NCBI GenBank assembly: GCA_002723195.1
Contig: PBNR01000036.1
Span: 1-32,826 of the forward strand
Length of the DNA: 32,826 nucleotides
Reading direction: 5' to 3'
Source of the DNA: Gammaproteobacteria bacterium
Lineage (GTDB): Bacteria; Pseudomonadota; Gammaproteobacteria; Pseudomonadales; Pseudohongiellaceae
Under the pieces are notes generated by a model that was not told where the DNA came from, did not search any database, and saw only the letters and a list, made by a program, of their open reading frames with translations. This document shows positions 25,898 through 32,826 of the stretch, in pieces (the stretch's first letter is position 1; each line of letters begins with the position of its first letter). A program made the translations under genes and the position numbers.

Positions 25898-26950
25898 TCA
25901 AAGCAAGCTATCTAGAATAAGATTAGCAGAGTCTACAATGCGTTCATCTCTTGGCCGTAAATCCGGATCGAAAGCTTCGCCAGTTATATGCTGCAAACCC
26001 TGTATATACCGCACCGCTATCTCGTTAGCCTGTTCATCCGTAAATTGCTGGTTTTTTTCCTTAACCATCCCTCTAGCAAACTCTTTTGAGAAAGATACCG
26101 GTTTGCCCTCTCGGGTCATAAGCCTGCCTTCATCGTCCTTTTTCCAGAAACGAGAAGAATCCATCGTATATAGCTCATCCGCCGATACGATTCTTCCATA
26201 AGCGTTAATCCCGTGCTCGGTCTTGGTATCAACTAAGACCATGCCTTTTGTAGATAGATACTGTGAAACTAAACCGAACGCCATAATGGAAGCATTACGA
26301 ATCTGCACATACTGGTCCCAACTACAGATCCCTGCATCGATCAAGAATTGCACATCAGTAGTTTTATCAACCTCATCCTTAGTACTTGGTGTATCCATCA
26401 AATAAGGTAATACACCGTTTGGCTTTAGAGAAGAAATTGTAACTGAGTGGCCAGCATAGTTGAGCATTTCTTTCCCTTTTTCTTTGGCTGCTAACCAGTG
26501 TTGATAAAGGGAAGTGCTAGTTGAACTTTCTGCCATATACAAGCGCAGAACATTCTCTAACATGATTAACTTTAAATTTTCCGCCGGAATCACAGTAGAG
26601 CTGGGCAACAGACCTTCAACTTTGAATTGAGAAGAGCCAAGCACCTCTTTAACGAGCATTAACATATGATCGTGGTTAAAGGCTAAGACTTGGTCTTTAA
26701 ACGGAATTGCGCCTCGGTTTATATCGTGGGTAGAAATTCGATTATTGCGAAACATTAGACGAATGGGTTGCCCTTCCCTTGTCAGCAAATCATCTCGGAA
26801 GACAGAGTCTGAAACCTTCCCTTCCAACACAGTGGCGGCATTCAGGCGCGGAATATCACCATCTGCAATTATCTGTTTTATTGGCCTGCCCTGGTTGACA
26901 ATGGCGCCATGCTCATTAACTAAATCCCTAACTTGCTGTTCGTCTAACAT
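25898..26950 (-). CDS. purC: Phosphoribosylaminoimidazole-succinocarboxamide synthase (SAICAR synthase), long form
   Basis: The enzyme joins CAIR and aspartate with ATP in purine synthesis. The 350 residues exceed the about 237 of the E. coli enzyme and match the longer PurC found in Vibrio and relatives. Visible marks are VLEGKVSDSVF (the KVR-D nucleotide loop is altered to KVSDSVF), FRNNRISTHDINRGAIPFKDQ, TPSTKDEVDKTTD, LVDTKTEHGIN (family DTK-E-G) and DELYTMDSSRFWKK (family DE-TPDSSR). It is cytosolic. ATG 26950 has only a weak ribosome site (AAAGAAC). It is divergent from the exported PPC-domain gene and has its own likely promoter. It appears to be a core gene among accessory ones. Confidence 0.92.
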   Translation of the reverse strand: MLDEQQVRDLVNEHGAIVNQGRPIKQIIADGDIPRLNAATVLEGKVSDSVFRDDLLTREGQPIRLMFRNNRISTHDINRGAIPFKDQVLAFNHDHMLMLVKEVLGSSQFKVEGLLPSSTVIPAENLKLIMLENVLRLYMAESSTSTSLYQHWLAAKEKGKEMLNYAGHSVTISSLKPNGVLPYLMDTPSTKDEVDKTTDVQFLIDAGICSWDQYVQIRNASIMAFGLVSQYLSTKGMVLVDTKTEHGINAYGRIVSADELYTMDSSRFWKKDDEGRLMTREGKPVSFSKEFARGMVKEKNQQFTDEQANEIAVRYIQGLQHITGEAFDPDLRPRDERIVDSANLILDSLL

Positions 26951-26992
26951 GATTTTTGGTTCTTTAACTTTTGTAATCTGGAAAACGTGCGA

Positions 26993-27021
26993 AGCATAAA
27001 TGAAGAGCTGTTAGACTACAA
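26993..27021 (-). promoter_or_regulatory. Possible purC promoter
   Basis: Minus strand: TTGTAG, a 17-base spacer and TATGCT, giving a start near 26986, about 36 bases before the purC ATG. The -35 box is weak. I do not see an obvious PurR box (ACGCAAACGTTTGCGT-like) in the spacer. Confidence 0.3.
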
Positions 27022-27131
27022 GATTTGCTTTTATTGGGGCGTCTAAACTAGCTTAATCATATTTAGTAAGGTATAAAACTTTGCAAAAATTAGATGCTCG
27101 AAACTCTGATAAGAATTCTGGAGAACAGTGT

Positions 27132-27890
27132 ATGCGATATATAGCAGCTTGCGCATTACTATTACTTAATTTTTCTGCCTTAGGAGCCGTTGAATCAGAG
27201 TCTAACAACACGGCAAATAATCCAAATATTATAACCGCTGGCACTATCATGACTGGCCACCTTAGCGATAACGAAGATTTCGACTATTACCAACTAACTG
27301 TTAATAAATCCGACTCTTTAGATATCGTTTTTGCCTCTCCAAATTCTTCTAGTTCCGAAAATCAATGGCTGCTAGCGATTCAAAGACCCTCTGACGGCAT
27401 TATTATTTTTCAAGAAATACTGAGCCCTAGTGCTGAATCATCCATTAATCGCAACGTAAGTATTAGTGAAACTGGAGACTTTTTAATTTTCGTAGCTCCC
27501 GCACCTGGCTCGGCATCTACCCCTTTTGTGAATTATGACCTAACCGTCACGCCTAGCAACTTCCAAGCTCCCCTAAATTCATTTAATGGTATTTGGCAAG
27601 ATAATATTGGTATGGCTTTTTATGCCGTCCAAGAAGGCAGTGAAGGGATTCTGTACATAGAGCTTCCAATAAACAACAGCCCATGGAAAGCCTATTTAGG
27701 CGGGCGCGCGAACAATATGGCCACATTAGACCAAATAGTTGGACCTGGAACCGCCAAGATTGAACTGAAATTTCTTACAGCCGCCTCTTTAGAAGCCCGC
27801 TACATTTCTTGCAAAACGGAGCAAGGTGGAGATTGCTCAGTGCCTAATGGAGAACTCATATACACTGCGACTTTTATCTACGGAGACTGA
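27132..27890 (+). CDS. Exported protein with PPC (pre-peptidase C-terminal)-like domain
   Basis: The product has 252 residues from ATG 27132, seven bases after GGAGA; the track's TTG at 27081 adds 17 polar residues before the signal peptide and is rejected. The signal (CALLLLNFSALGAVE) leads into ESESNNTANNPNIITAGTIMTGHLSDNEDFDYYQL, whose pattern E-N-(TA)-A-G-(DxDxY/F) is that of the PPC domain, a beta-sandwich often appended to secreted peptidases. It runs to about residue 135. The remainder has no recognised domain, and two cysteines near the end (ISCKTEQGGDCSV) may form a disulphide. Here the PPC domain stands without a peptidase. The gene overlaps the convergent CoA-transferase gene by 13 bases. 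Confidence 0.78.
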   Translation: MRYIAACALLLLNFSALGAVESESNNTANNPNIITAGTIMTGHLSDNEDFDYYQLTVNKSDSLDIVFASPNSSSSENQWLLAIQRPSDGIIIFQEILSPSAESSINRNVSISETGDFLIFVAPAPGSASTPFVNYDLTVTPSNFQAPLNSFNGIWQDNIGMAFYAVQEGSEGILYIELPINNSPWKAYLGGRANNMATLDQIVGPGTAKIELKFLTAASLEARYISCKTEQGGDCSVPNGELIYTATFIYGD

Positions 27891-29065
27891 ATCACCACCT
27901 TTTCTTCAAGCAATTGTTCACAACGTCGTTGATTATAACCAAGAGATTGCAATACCGTAACGGTATGTTCCCCAAGTTGCGGTGCAGGGGTTTTCACAGC
28001 AGCTGGTGTTTCACCGAAACGCGCTGCCGGGCGCGCCTGGCGGACCTCCCCAAAACCTTCGCATACCTCGCGCAAGATTGTTTCACTCTCAACTATCTGT
28101 GGATGGTCGAGAAGATCCTTTCGATCTAACAAAGGCGCGCAAGGGACATCAGCGGCATCCAATTTTTCAAGCAAATCTGCTGTAGATCTTTTGCGAACTT
28201 CTTCGGCTATTACTTCTCGACGCAATTCAGCATTTTTACGGCGAGCTAAGGCTGTCCTGAAGCGCTCGTCATCAATCAGCTCTTCGCTTTCTAAAGCAGT
28301 GCAAGCGCCTTGCCATTCCTTATCCGAAATTATGCTTATCGTGATATAGCCATCTTTAGTTTCGTAGATTAAATCAATTGAAGAATAAGTTCTCTTGATA
28401 TCCATATCCTGTTCGGCAAAGACTAAACCACCCATACCTTCGGGCCATAGGAATGCAATAGTTGCTTCCAGCATCGAAATGTTTATGTGCTGTCCTACTC
28501 CATGTCGCTCCCGATGGAACAATGCACTGGAAACAGCCTGGGCAGCAGTTAGCGCAGAAACCTTATCAGCAAGAATTATTCGGAACATATTTGGTCGCTG
28601 TGTTTTTCGGTCGGCCTGAATGTCAGTGGCGCAAGACAGGGCCTGAATGATTGGGTCGTAGACGCGCTTGTGAGCGTATGGCCCCTTCTCGCCAAATCCA
28701 CTGATAGAGACAAATATGATGCCTGAGTTTGCTTTTCGAACCACCTCCTCAGGAAATCCCATTCTTGCCATTGCTCCCGGACGAAAATTTTGCAAAAGCA
28801 CATCCGCGTCCTTTATTAAGTCCCAAAGAATTTTCTTCCCAGCCTCTTTTTTTAAATCTACCGCTAGGGATTTTTTATTCCGGTTACATGAATAAAAGCC
28901 TGGATTCAGCCCATTATGGGTCTCTCCCAAATGACGGAGCTGTTCACCGTGTATGGGTTCGACTTTTATAACTTCGGCTCCTTGATCACCCAGCATCATA
29001 GCGGCAACTGGTCCGGAAACCATACTAGTCAAATCTAAAACTTTGATTCCTTCTAACGGTCCCAT
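27878..29065 (-). CDS. Class III CoA-transferase, CaiB/BaiF family
   Basis: The enzyme has 395 residues from ATG 29065, with GGGG six bases upstream; the track's TTG start at 29077 lies before this site. It moves CoA between carboxylic acids. GPLEGIKVLDLTSMVSGPVA, GDQGAEVIKVEP, DLKKEAGKKI, LLQNFRPGAMARMG and GFGEKGPYAHKRVYD are typical. Asp167 in RIILADKVSAL lies where formyl-CoA transferase has its acyl-carrying Asp169. The racemase His-Asp-Glu set seen in the gene at 19389 is not present here. It follows the GST gene on the same strand with 12 bases between, so the two form an operon. The acid pair it uses cannot be told. Confidence 0.92.
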   Translation of the reverse strand: MGPLEGIKVLDLTSMVSGPVAAMMLGDQGAEVIKVEPIHGEQLRHLGETHNGLNPGFYSCNRNKKSLAVDLKKEAGKKILWDLIKDADVLLQNFRPGAMARMGFPEEVVRKANSGIIFVSISGFGEKGPYAHKRVYDPIIQALSCATDIQADRKTQRPNMFRIILADKVSALTAAQAVSSALFHRERHGVGQHINISMLEATIAFLWPEGMGGLVFAEQDMDIKRTYSSIDLIYETKDGYITISIISDKEWQGACTALESEELIDDERFRTALARRKNAELRREVIAEEVRKRSTADLLEKLDAADVPCAPLLDRKDLLDHPQIVESETILREVCEGFGEVRQARPAARFGETPAAVKTPAPQLGEHTVTVLQSLGYNQRRCEQLLEEKVVIQSP

Positions 29066-29077
29066 AAATGACCCCAA

Positions 29078-29725
29078 TTAACTCTGTTGATTTATTTCCA
29101 TCGCTTTAATATAGGCTTCTCGGCTCACGATGCGACTCCTATATTCTTGCAATATATTCGGCGTATCTATCCCATATGCCTTAACCCAATTTAGACAGGT
29201 TATAAGAAATATGTCGGATAAAGTGAAGTTATCATTCAAAATATAATCCCTGTTTTGCAAATGCATATTAATCACGTTGAGTTGCTTTTTTACATATTCT
29301 TCAGCTGCTTCCAGGGCAGTGGGAGCCTCACCGTAGATATGGGCCAAGGCGCCATGACGACGCATTACATAGAGGCTGGTTTCATCAAGCTCTCCATATA
29401 TGAAAGCAAGCCACTCGTCCTCTTTAGCCCTCTCTTCGATAGTATGAGGTGAAATTAATGTATCAGCACTACCATACTTACTGATTAGATAACGGCTAAT
29501 CGCAATAGTTTCAGAAAGCTTTAAATCACCATCCTCACAAAAAGGAACTTTCTGTTTGGGATTGAGATCGGTGTATTGCTTCGTTTGGGTTTCGCCAGTC
29601 CTTGGTCCTATAGGATTTAGCTGGTAAGTTAGTCCCAGTTCTTCAGCTACCCAGATAGGCCTGAGGGTTCTTGCAGTGCCTGCTCCCCAGAATGTCAGTT
29701 TTGATTCCTGTTGTTTAGGTTCCAA
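29078..29725 (-). CDS. Glutathione S-transferase family protein
   Basis: This is a two-domain GST of 215 residues. The thioredoxin-like half includes LTFWGAGTARTLRPIWVAEELGL, TDLNPKQKVPFCED and KLSETIAISRYL (glutathione-binding S/E). The helical half begins near EERAKEDEWLAFIYGELDE and ends with FTLSDIFLITCLNW. The start is TTG 29725: AAGGAG lies six bases upstream, while the track's start (TTG 29803) adds 26 residues not typical of GSTs and has no site, and there is no in-frame ATG. A GST beside a CoA-transferase could detoxify or act on the same substrate, but the class is uncertain. No signal peptide. Confidence 0.88.
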   Translation of the reverse strand: MEPKQQESKLTFWGAGTARTLRPIWVAEELGLTYQLNPIGPRTGETQTKQYTDLNPKQKVPFCEDGDLKLSETIAISRYLISKYGSADTLISPHTIEERAKEDEWLAFIYGELDETSLYVMRRHGALAHIYGEAPTALEAAEEYVKKQLNVINMHLQNRDYILNDNFTLSDIFLITCLNWVKAYGIDTPNILQEYRSRIVSREAYIKAMEINQQS

Positions 29726-30048
29726 TTGAGACTCCTTCAGCTTATTTGCATCATACTGGTTAAGAAGGGGGTGAAGGAAGTATAAGGGAAATATTTTCAC
29801 CAAAATTTAAGCCTTTAATTCGCATTGTTGATAATTCGCGAACCTTAAGGCTATGCCTAATTGACAGATTGGCTAGACTAAATTGCTGAGCTAATAACTA
29901 GTAGTATATTAATTCTCATTTTGCGTGATTTTATTCCATGTAATAGGCTGGTGCGCCTTAACAGCTTCTAATTCAAGCGCAGTACTGACACTGGGTAACT
30001 TAGGAAAAATAAAAAAGGGAACAAGCATACTTGTTCCCCCTTTCAGTA
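29726..30048. other. Intergenic spacer before the GST gene, with imperfect hairpin at 29810-29852
   Basis: The 323-base region from the GST start to tRNA-Thr holds no credible gene; the small ORF at 29909 reads into the tRNA and its terminator. At 29810-29852, AGCCTT..TTCGC pairs with GCGAA..AAGGCT around a 14-base loop, about 85 bases upstream of the GST start. It may be a leader structure or operator. The tRNA terminator lies at 30011-30038. Confidence 0.35.
30011..30038 (-). terminator. Rho-independent terminator of tRNA-Thr
   Basis: Reading the minus strand, GGGAACAAG-TATG-CTTGTTCCC forms a perfect 9-bp stem with a 4-base loop, followed by TTTTTT, ten bases past the tRNA CCA end. Complementary A-runs also lie upstream. 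Confidence 0.85.
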
Positions 30049-30126
30049 TGGTGCCGCCACCAAGAGTCGAACTCGGGACCTGCTGATTACAAGTCAGCTG
30101 CTCTACCACGGCTGAGCTATAGCGGC
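30049..30126 (-). tRNA. tRNA-Thr (anticodon TGT), CCA encoded
   Basis: The minus strand folds as a full cloverleaf: acceptor GCCGCTA / TGGCGGC with one G-T pair, D-stem GCTC/GAGC, anticodon stem GCTGA/TCAGC around CTTGTAA, T-stem CCGAG/CTTGG with loop TTCGACT, discriminator A and encoded CCA (30051-30049). The anticodon TGT reads ACA threonine codons (and others by wobble). No other tRNA is next to it, although in many Gammaproteobacteria tRNA-Thr genes lie in clusters before tuf. Confidence 0.95.
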
Positions 30127-30159
30127 TTCGTTTTAATCATAGATTAAATGGAGGCGCGC

Positions 30160-30188
30160 ATACTACAAAAATTTACATGGTGGTTCAA
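30160..30188 (-). promoter_or_regulatory. tRNA-Thr promoter with GC-rich discriminator
   Basis: Minus strand: TTGAAC (30188-30183), 17-base spacer, TAGTAT (30165-30160), then GCGCGCC. The GC-rich discriminator is a mark of stringently controlled stable-RNA promoters in Gammaproteobacteria. Start would be near 30152, leaving about 26 bases of leader to the tRNA. Confidence 0.65.
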
Positions 30189-30201
30189 TAGTCTCTGTGA
30201 T

Positions 30202-31314
30202 TCAGGCCTGTTTTACATAGATGGTGCGCCGGACCAAGAATGGCCGCTCTACAACATAGTAAGTAGCTGCCGAGACAGCTACAACAACCGGCATTATAAT
30301 AAAAAATACGTTGGCCACAGCAGTCCCAAATTCATCGTCAAGACCAATAAAAGTATCCATATCCCTTTGCATGAAGAAATCCAACACCACGTAATGTACA
30401 AGGTAAATCGAGTAACTGATCGTGCCCAAGCCAACCATTAACTTATTGATAAAGCTAGGGTAGTATCTCGAGATGGATAAATATCCCAGCACAAAAATAG
30501 CCCAAGCCGCACCTTCCAAGGTAGTCCAATAAATCCATACATAATTGTTTAGTCTTCCTCCCCCGAATTGATTGAAAATAAATAAGCCCGCCAGAACAAC
30601 TACAGTTCCGGCTATGGCAACCCAATCAAGCAGAGCGGATTCTCGAAAATAATATCGATAATACATCCCAGCCATCATCCCAATAAGAAACTGATCGATG
30701 CGCCCTATAATCGACCAATAAGATAAATCACGCATATCAATACCCTGATAATACGCAACTAAACGAAGTAACAAAAAAATAGCAATTAATACTGGCAGTA
30801 TCTGCCAACCATTGCGCTGAACAGCTAACAACAAAAAAGGGAAAATCAGATAAAAATGCCATTCCACAGCTATTGACCAAAACACGAAGGTAAATGCCCC
30901 TCCGTTTAACGCCATATCAGTGTTCGCGAAAAAGAAAAGTGATTGTACCAATCCAAAAAAATCGAAATTCTGCGGATTAAACACTATCCCCAAGCATAGA
31001 AAGAGAAGAAACAAAGGATAGGTTCTTAACAATCGATTCCGATAGAATCCAATATAATTAAGACTCTTGTGCAAAGAGCCAACAGTAAAGACAAACCCGC
31101 TTAACACAAAAAACAAACTGACGGCAGTATGCCCTTCAATTACAAGTGTAGAAATAGGATTATTTGCGCGAAGCCAGTTAGCCGGATCGTAAGGAGTATT
31201 GAACATGATCTTGTGAGTGATAAAGTGGCAGCCATGAAAATACAGAACCAGGAGAGCCGCAAAACCCCTTAAATGATCTAAAGCTGGAATATAACCAAGA
31301 TTTTTACTCTTCAT
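30202..31314 (-). CDS. Acyltransferase family 3 (OafA/YrhL-like) membrane protein
   Basis: A multi-pass membrane protein of about 370 residues that would transfer acyl (often acetyl) groups to surface sugars or lipids. The family pattern is LDHLRGFAALLVLYFHGCHF (putative active His of the R-G-A-H region) at the start, VSLFFVLSGFVFT, YRNRLLRTYPLF, AVEWHFYLIFPFLLL and SYSIYLVHY near the end, with about ten hydrophobic segments. Both ATG 31314 and ATG 31329 (track) are downstream of the likely promoter; 31314 has a weak GGG site, so I prefer it mildly. No C-terminal SGNH domain is present. The gene ends just before the tRNA promoter. Confidence 0.9.
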   Translation of the reverse strand: MKSKNLGYIPALDHLRGFAALLVLYFHGCHFITHKIMFNTPYDPANWLRANNPISTLVIEGHTAVSLFFVLSGFVFTVGSLHKSLNYIGFYRNRLLRTYPLFLLFLCLGIVFNPQNFDFFGLVQSLFFFANTDMALNGGAFTFVFWSIAVEWHFYLIFPFLLLAVQRNGWQILPVLIAIFLLLRLVAYYQGIDMRDLSYWSIIGRIDQFLIGMMAGMYYRYYFRESALLDWVAIAGTVVVLAGLFIFNQFGGGRLNNYVWIYWTTLEGAAWAIFVLGYLSISRYYPSFINKLMVGLGTISYSIYLVHYVVLDFFMQRDMDTFIGLDDEFGTAVANVFFIIMPVVVAVSAATYYVVERPFLVRRTIYVKQA

Positions 31315-31349
31315 GAGGACCCAAGTCATAAAAAATTGCTTAGAAATGA

Positions 31350-31379
31350 AGCATACTAAGTTAGACCGTATTTTGCTAA
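31350..31379 (-). promoter_or_regulatory. Possible promoter of the acyltransferase
   Basis: Minus strand: TTAGCA (31379-31374), 18-base spacer, TATGCT (31355-31350), giving a start near 31343. This lies in the 137-base divergent spacer before the hydroxylase gene. Confidence 0.35.
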
Positions 31380-31451
31380 AGTGTCATGAGGTTATGCATA
31401 AGAGTATGTCGACTCAATAATTAACTGCATTTTAATGAGTAGCTATTTCAG

Positions 31452-32318
31452 ATGATCATTTCTCCAGAAATTCAGGAATTCTTTCAAATACTTGCTTTGT
31501 GGGGATGGATCTGGATCATTCCTTTCATGGAAAGGCTTTTCCCTCTTAAAGGCCAAAAGTTCATTCGACCTGGCATGATCAATGATCTAATTCACACCTA
31601 TCATCGCGTCCATCTTTGGAGCATCATTAACGCCGCACTCATAACTTGGTTAGCATATTATGCTCAGAATCATCTTGGTCAAGGGCCATTTCTACGTGGA
31701 GCGCTGACAGACACCCATTGGTTTTTAACAGCCCTAAGTGTATTGTTATTTGGCCATGTAACCTTTTATGTAGCTCACTATGCAAGCCACAAAGTTCCTA
31801 TACTTTGGCAGTTTCATAAAGTACACCACAGCTCATTAAACCTAGATTCATTTTCTACAAGTCGCTTCCATATTTTCGACAAAACTTTATTTGCTGCACC
31901 CTACCTGATGCTTATTACGTACTTTCAACCGGACCCAGGAATTGTATTTCTATTTGTATCTTTGAATGATTTTTGGGGACGCTATGGACACGGGAACATT
32001 AAAGACCCTCATTGGGTCGGATACTTTATGAGCAACCCTAAATTCCACCGCTGGCATCATTCAAACCACCCCGACGCGATCGACAAAAATTTCTCTGCAG
32101 AGTTCAATTTTCTTGACTGGATATTTGGCACTGCCTACTACCCAAAAAACAAAATCCCGGCGGACTTTGGTTTTGAAGGTTATAGTAATAATATTCTAGT
32201 TCAACATTACCAACCATTTGTCGACTGTTATAATATTGCAAAAAATGACGGGTGGTTAGCGCTTTTCCGCAAACCCAAACACCCCGATACTGAATGTTTG
32301 AAAACAGCTCACGATTAA
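31452..32318 (+). CDS. Fatty acid hydroxylase / sterol desaturase family membrane protein
   Basis: A di-iron membrane oxygenase of 288 residues. The three histidine boxes are present: HYASH (109-113), HKVHH (122-126) and HRWHH (198-202), with a further GHGN near 179. Hydrophobic segments at about 10-26, 50-70, 90-108 and 145-170 fit an inner-membrane protein. Family members insert hydroxyls or double bonds into sterols, fatty acids, carotenoids or alkylglycerols (with the ether lipid cleaved). Which one is not clear from sequence. ATG 31452 is only weakly supported by a ribosome site. pgi follows after eight bases, which suggests co-transcription. It is divergent from the acyltransferase. Confidence 0.9.
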   Translation: MIISPEIQEFFQILALWGWIWIIPFMERLFPLKGQKFIRPGMINDLIHTYHRVHLWSIINAALITWLAYYAQNHLGQGPFLRGALTDTHWFLTALSVLLFGHVTFYVAHYASHKVPILWQFHKVHHSSLNLDSFSTSRFHIFDKTLFAAPYLMLITYFQPDPGIVFLFVSLNDFWGRYGHGNIKDPHWVGYFMSNPKFHRWHHSNHPDAIDKNFSAEFNFLDWIFGTAYYPKNKIPADFGFEGYSNNILVQHYQPFVDCYNIAKNDGWLALFRKPKHPDTECLKTAHD

Positions 32319-32325
32319 CGCTAAG

Positions 32326-32826
32326 ATGACCAAGCCAACCGAGTGCCCCGCCTGGAAAGATCTCCAGCATCTTAGTGCTGAGTTCAAACACGAGCATTTT
32401 AAACTCACTAAACTTTTTGAGAAAAGTAATCGATTTTCCGATTTTTCAATAAGCCACGATAATTTATTATTTGATTACTCAAAAAATTATGTCACAACTG
32501 AATCATTGACAGCCTTGATTCAGCTCGCCACTGAAATGCAACTACCTGAAGCAATCGACGCAATGTTCTCAGGTAAGGAAATAAATAACACAGAAGAGTG
32601 CTCCGCATGGCATACGGCGTTAAGAATTCCAGAAACAGAAAATAGCCACAATGAAGTGGTTAATTGCCTACAAAAAATGGATTCATTCGTTACATCGCTA
32701 TATTCAGGCAGCTGGTTGGGTTTCTCCGGAGAAAAAATAAAAGATGTTGTGAATATAGGTATTGGCGGTTCAGACCTGGGCCCATCCTTCGCTTATGATG
32801 CACTTTCCGATTATTCTACTGGCAAA
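32326..32826 (+). CDS. pgi: Glucose-6-phosphate isomerase, N-terminal 167 codons (cut by window edge)
   Basis: The ORF track lacks this gene because it runs off the right edge. From ATG 32326 the frame is open for 501 bases. The product begins PAWKDLQHLS and reaches VNIGIGGSDLGPSF (about residues 142-155), the sugar-isomerase signature of PGI, preceded by INNTEECSAWHTALR, which matches the family N-TE-R--LH-ALR segment. The enzyme interconverts glucose 6-phosphate and fructose 6-phosphate. In the TE-R segment the Arg of most relatives reads Cys here. The ribosome site (TAAG) is poor. The gene starts eight bases after the hydroxylase stop. The C-terminal two-thirds lies beyond the window. Confidence 0.93.
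   Translation, partial: MTKPTECPAWKDLQHLSAEFKHEHFKLTKLFEKSNRFSDFSISHDNLLFDYSKNYVTTESLTALIQLATEMQLPEAIDAMFSGKEINNTEECSAWHTALRIPETENSHNEVVNCLQKMDSFVTSLYSGSWLGFSGEKIKDVVNIGIGGSDLGPSFAYDALSDYSTGK

Noticed and set aside
26951-27131. Purine operator or riboswitch before purC
   Set aside because: No PurR-like palindrome and no conserved purine riboswitch core can be seen in the spacer.
29065-29077. TTG start for the CoA-transferase at 29077
   Set aside because: It lies directly after the GST stop and before the GGGG ribosome site that serves ATG 29065.
29909-30109. Small minus-strand ORF of 66 codons
   Set aside because: It reads through tRNA-Thr and its terminator; the protein-like string VEQLTCNQQVPSSTLGG is the tRNA in translation, a known false ORF.
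32620-32660. Arg to Cys change in the pgi TE-R segment as evidence of a dead gene
   Set aside because: The residue is not known to me as catalytic, the rest of the N-terminus is normal, and the gene is cut by the window edge.

Overview
The window looks like a chromosomal stretch of an AT-rich Gammaproteobacterium, probably a marine heterotroph. This is inferred from the mix of genes: a long-form PurC, an AgcS symporter, S9/DPP-IV peptidase, a LinB-like dehalogenase, DUF5916 and COG4798 proteins, and a tRNA-Thr with an encoded CCA end. No phage, IS element, CRISPR array or rRNA is visible, and every gene that is complete in the window appears intact.

Layout. Bases 1-2017 (minus) hold a DUF255/YyaL thioredoxin-like protein whose last residues run off the left edge; the ORF track misses it. 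From 2115 to 10031 six plus-strand genes run in one direction: a Tat-type lipoprotein of the linalool dehydratase/isomerase (LDI) family, an exported COG4798 methyltransferase-like protein, an exported CBM9/DUF5916 barrel, an exported NHL propeller resembling peptidyl-hydroxyglycine amidating lyase, a second exported COG4798 protein, and a kappa-GST/2-hydroxychromene-2-carboxylate isomerase. Convergent to these are an exported hypothetical protein and a LinB-type haloalkane dehalogenase (10028-11529).

Bases 11835-20909 carry acyl-CoA metabolism: an acyl-CoA ligase, then a minus-strand SDR / thiolase / LCAD-type acyl-CoA dehydrogenase set facing away from an alpha-methylacyl-CoA racemase. Among them are an exported hypothetical protein, a formylglycine-generating enzyme with both active-site cysteines, and a small lipoprotein. 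Together these enzymes could activate and oxidise methyl-branched (isoprenoid-like) acids, which would fit the LDI-like protein upstream; that link is inference.

Bases 21146-31314 are more mixed: an ABM-type monooxygenase, an exported NTF2-like protein, a sodium:alanine symporter next to a DPP-IV-type lipoprotein peptidase, purC, an exported PPC-domain protein, a class III CoA-transferase with a GST, tRNA-Thr(TGT) with a clear promoter and terminator, and an OafA-type acyltransferase. The right end has a fatty-acid hydroxylase/sterol desaturase and the first 167 codons of pgi.

Regulation visible in the sequence: plausible sigma-70 promoters before the dehalogenase, acyl-CoA ligase, purC, tRNA and acyltransferase genes, a perfect TATAAT before the monooxygenase, and short palindromes in the divergent spacers at 2053-2067 and 19339-19355. 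All residue positions below were counted by hand from the translations; no database search was run.
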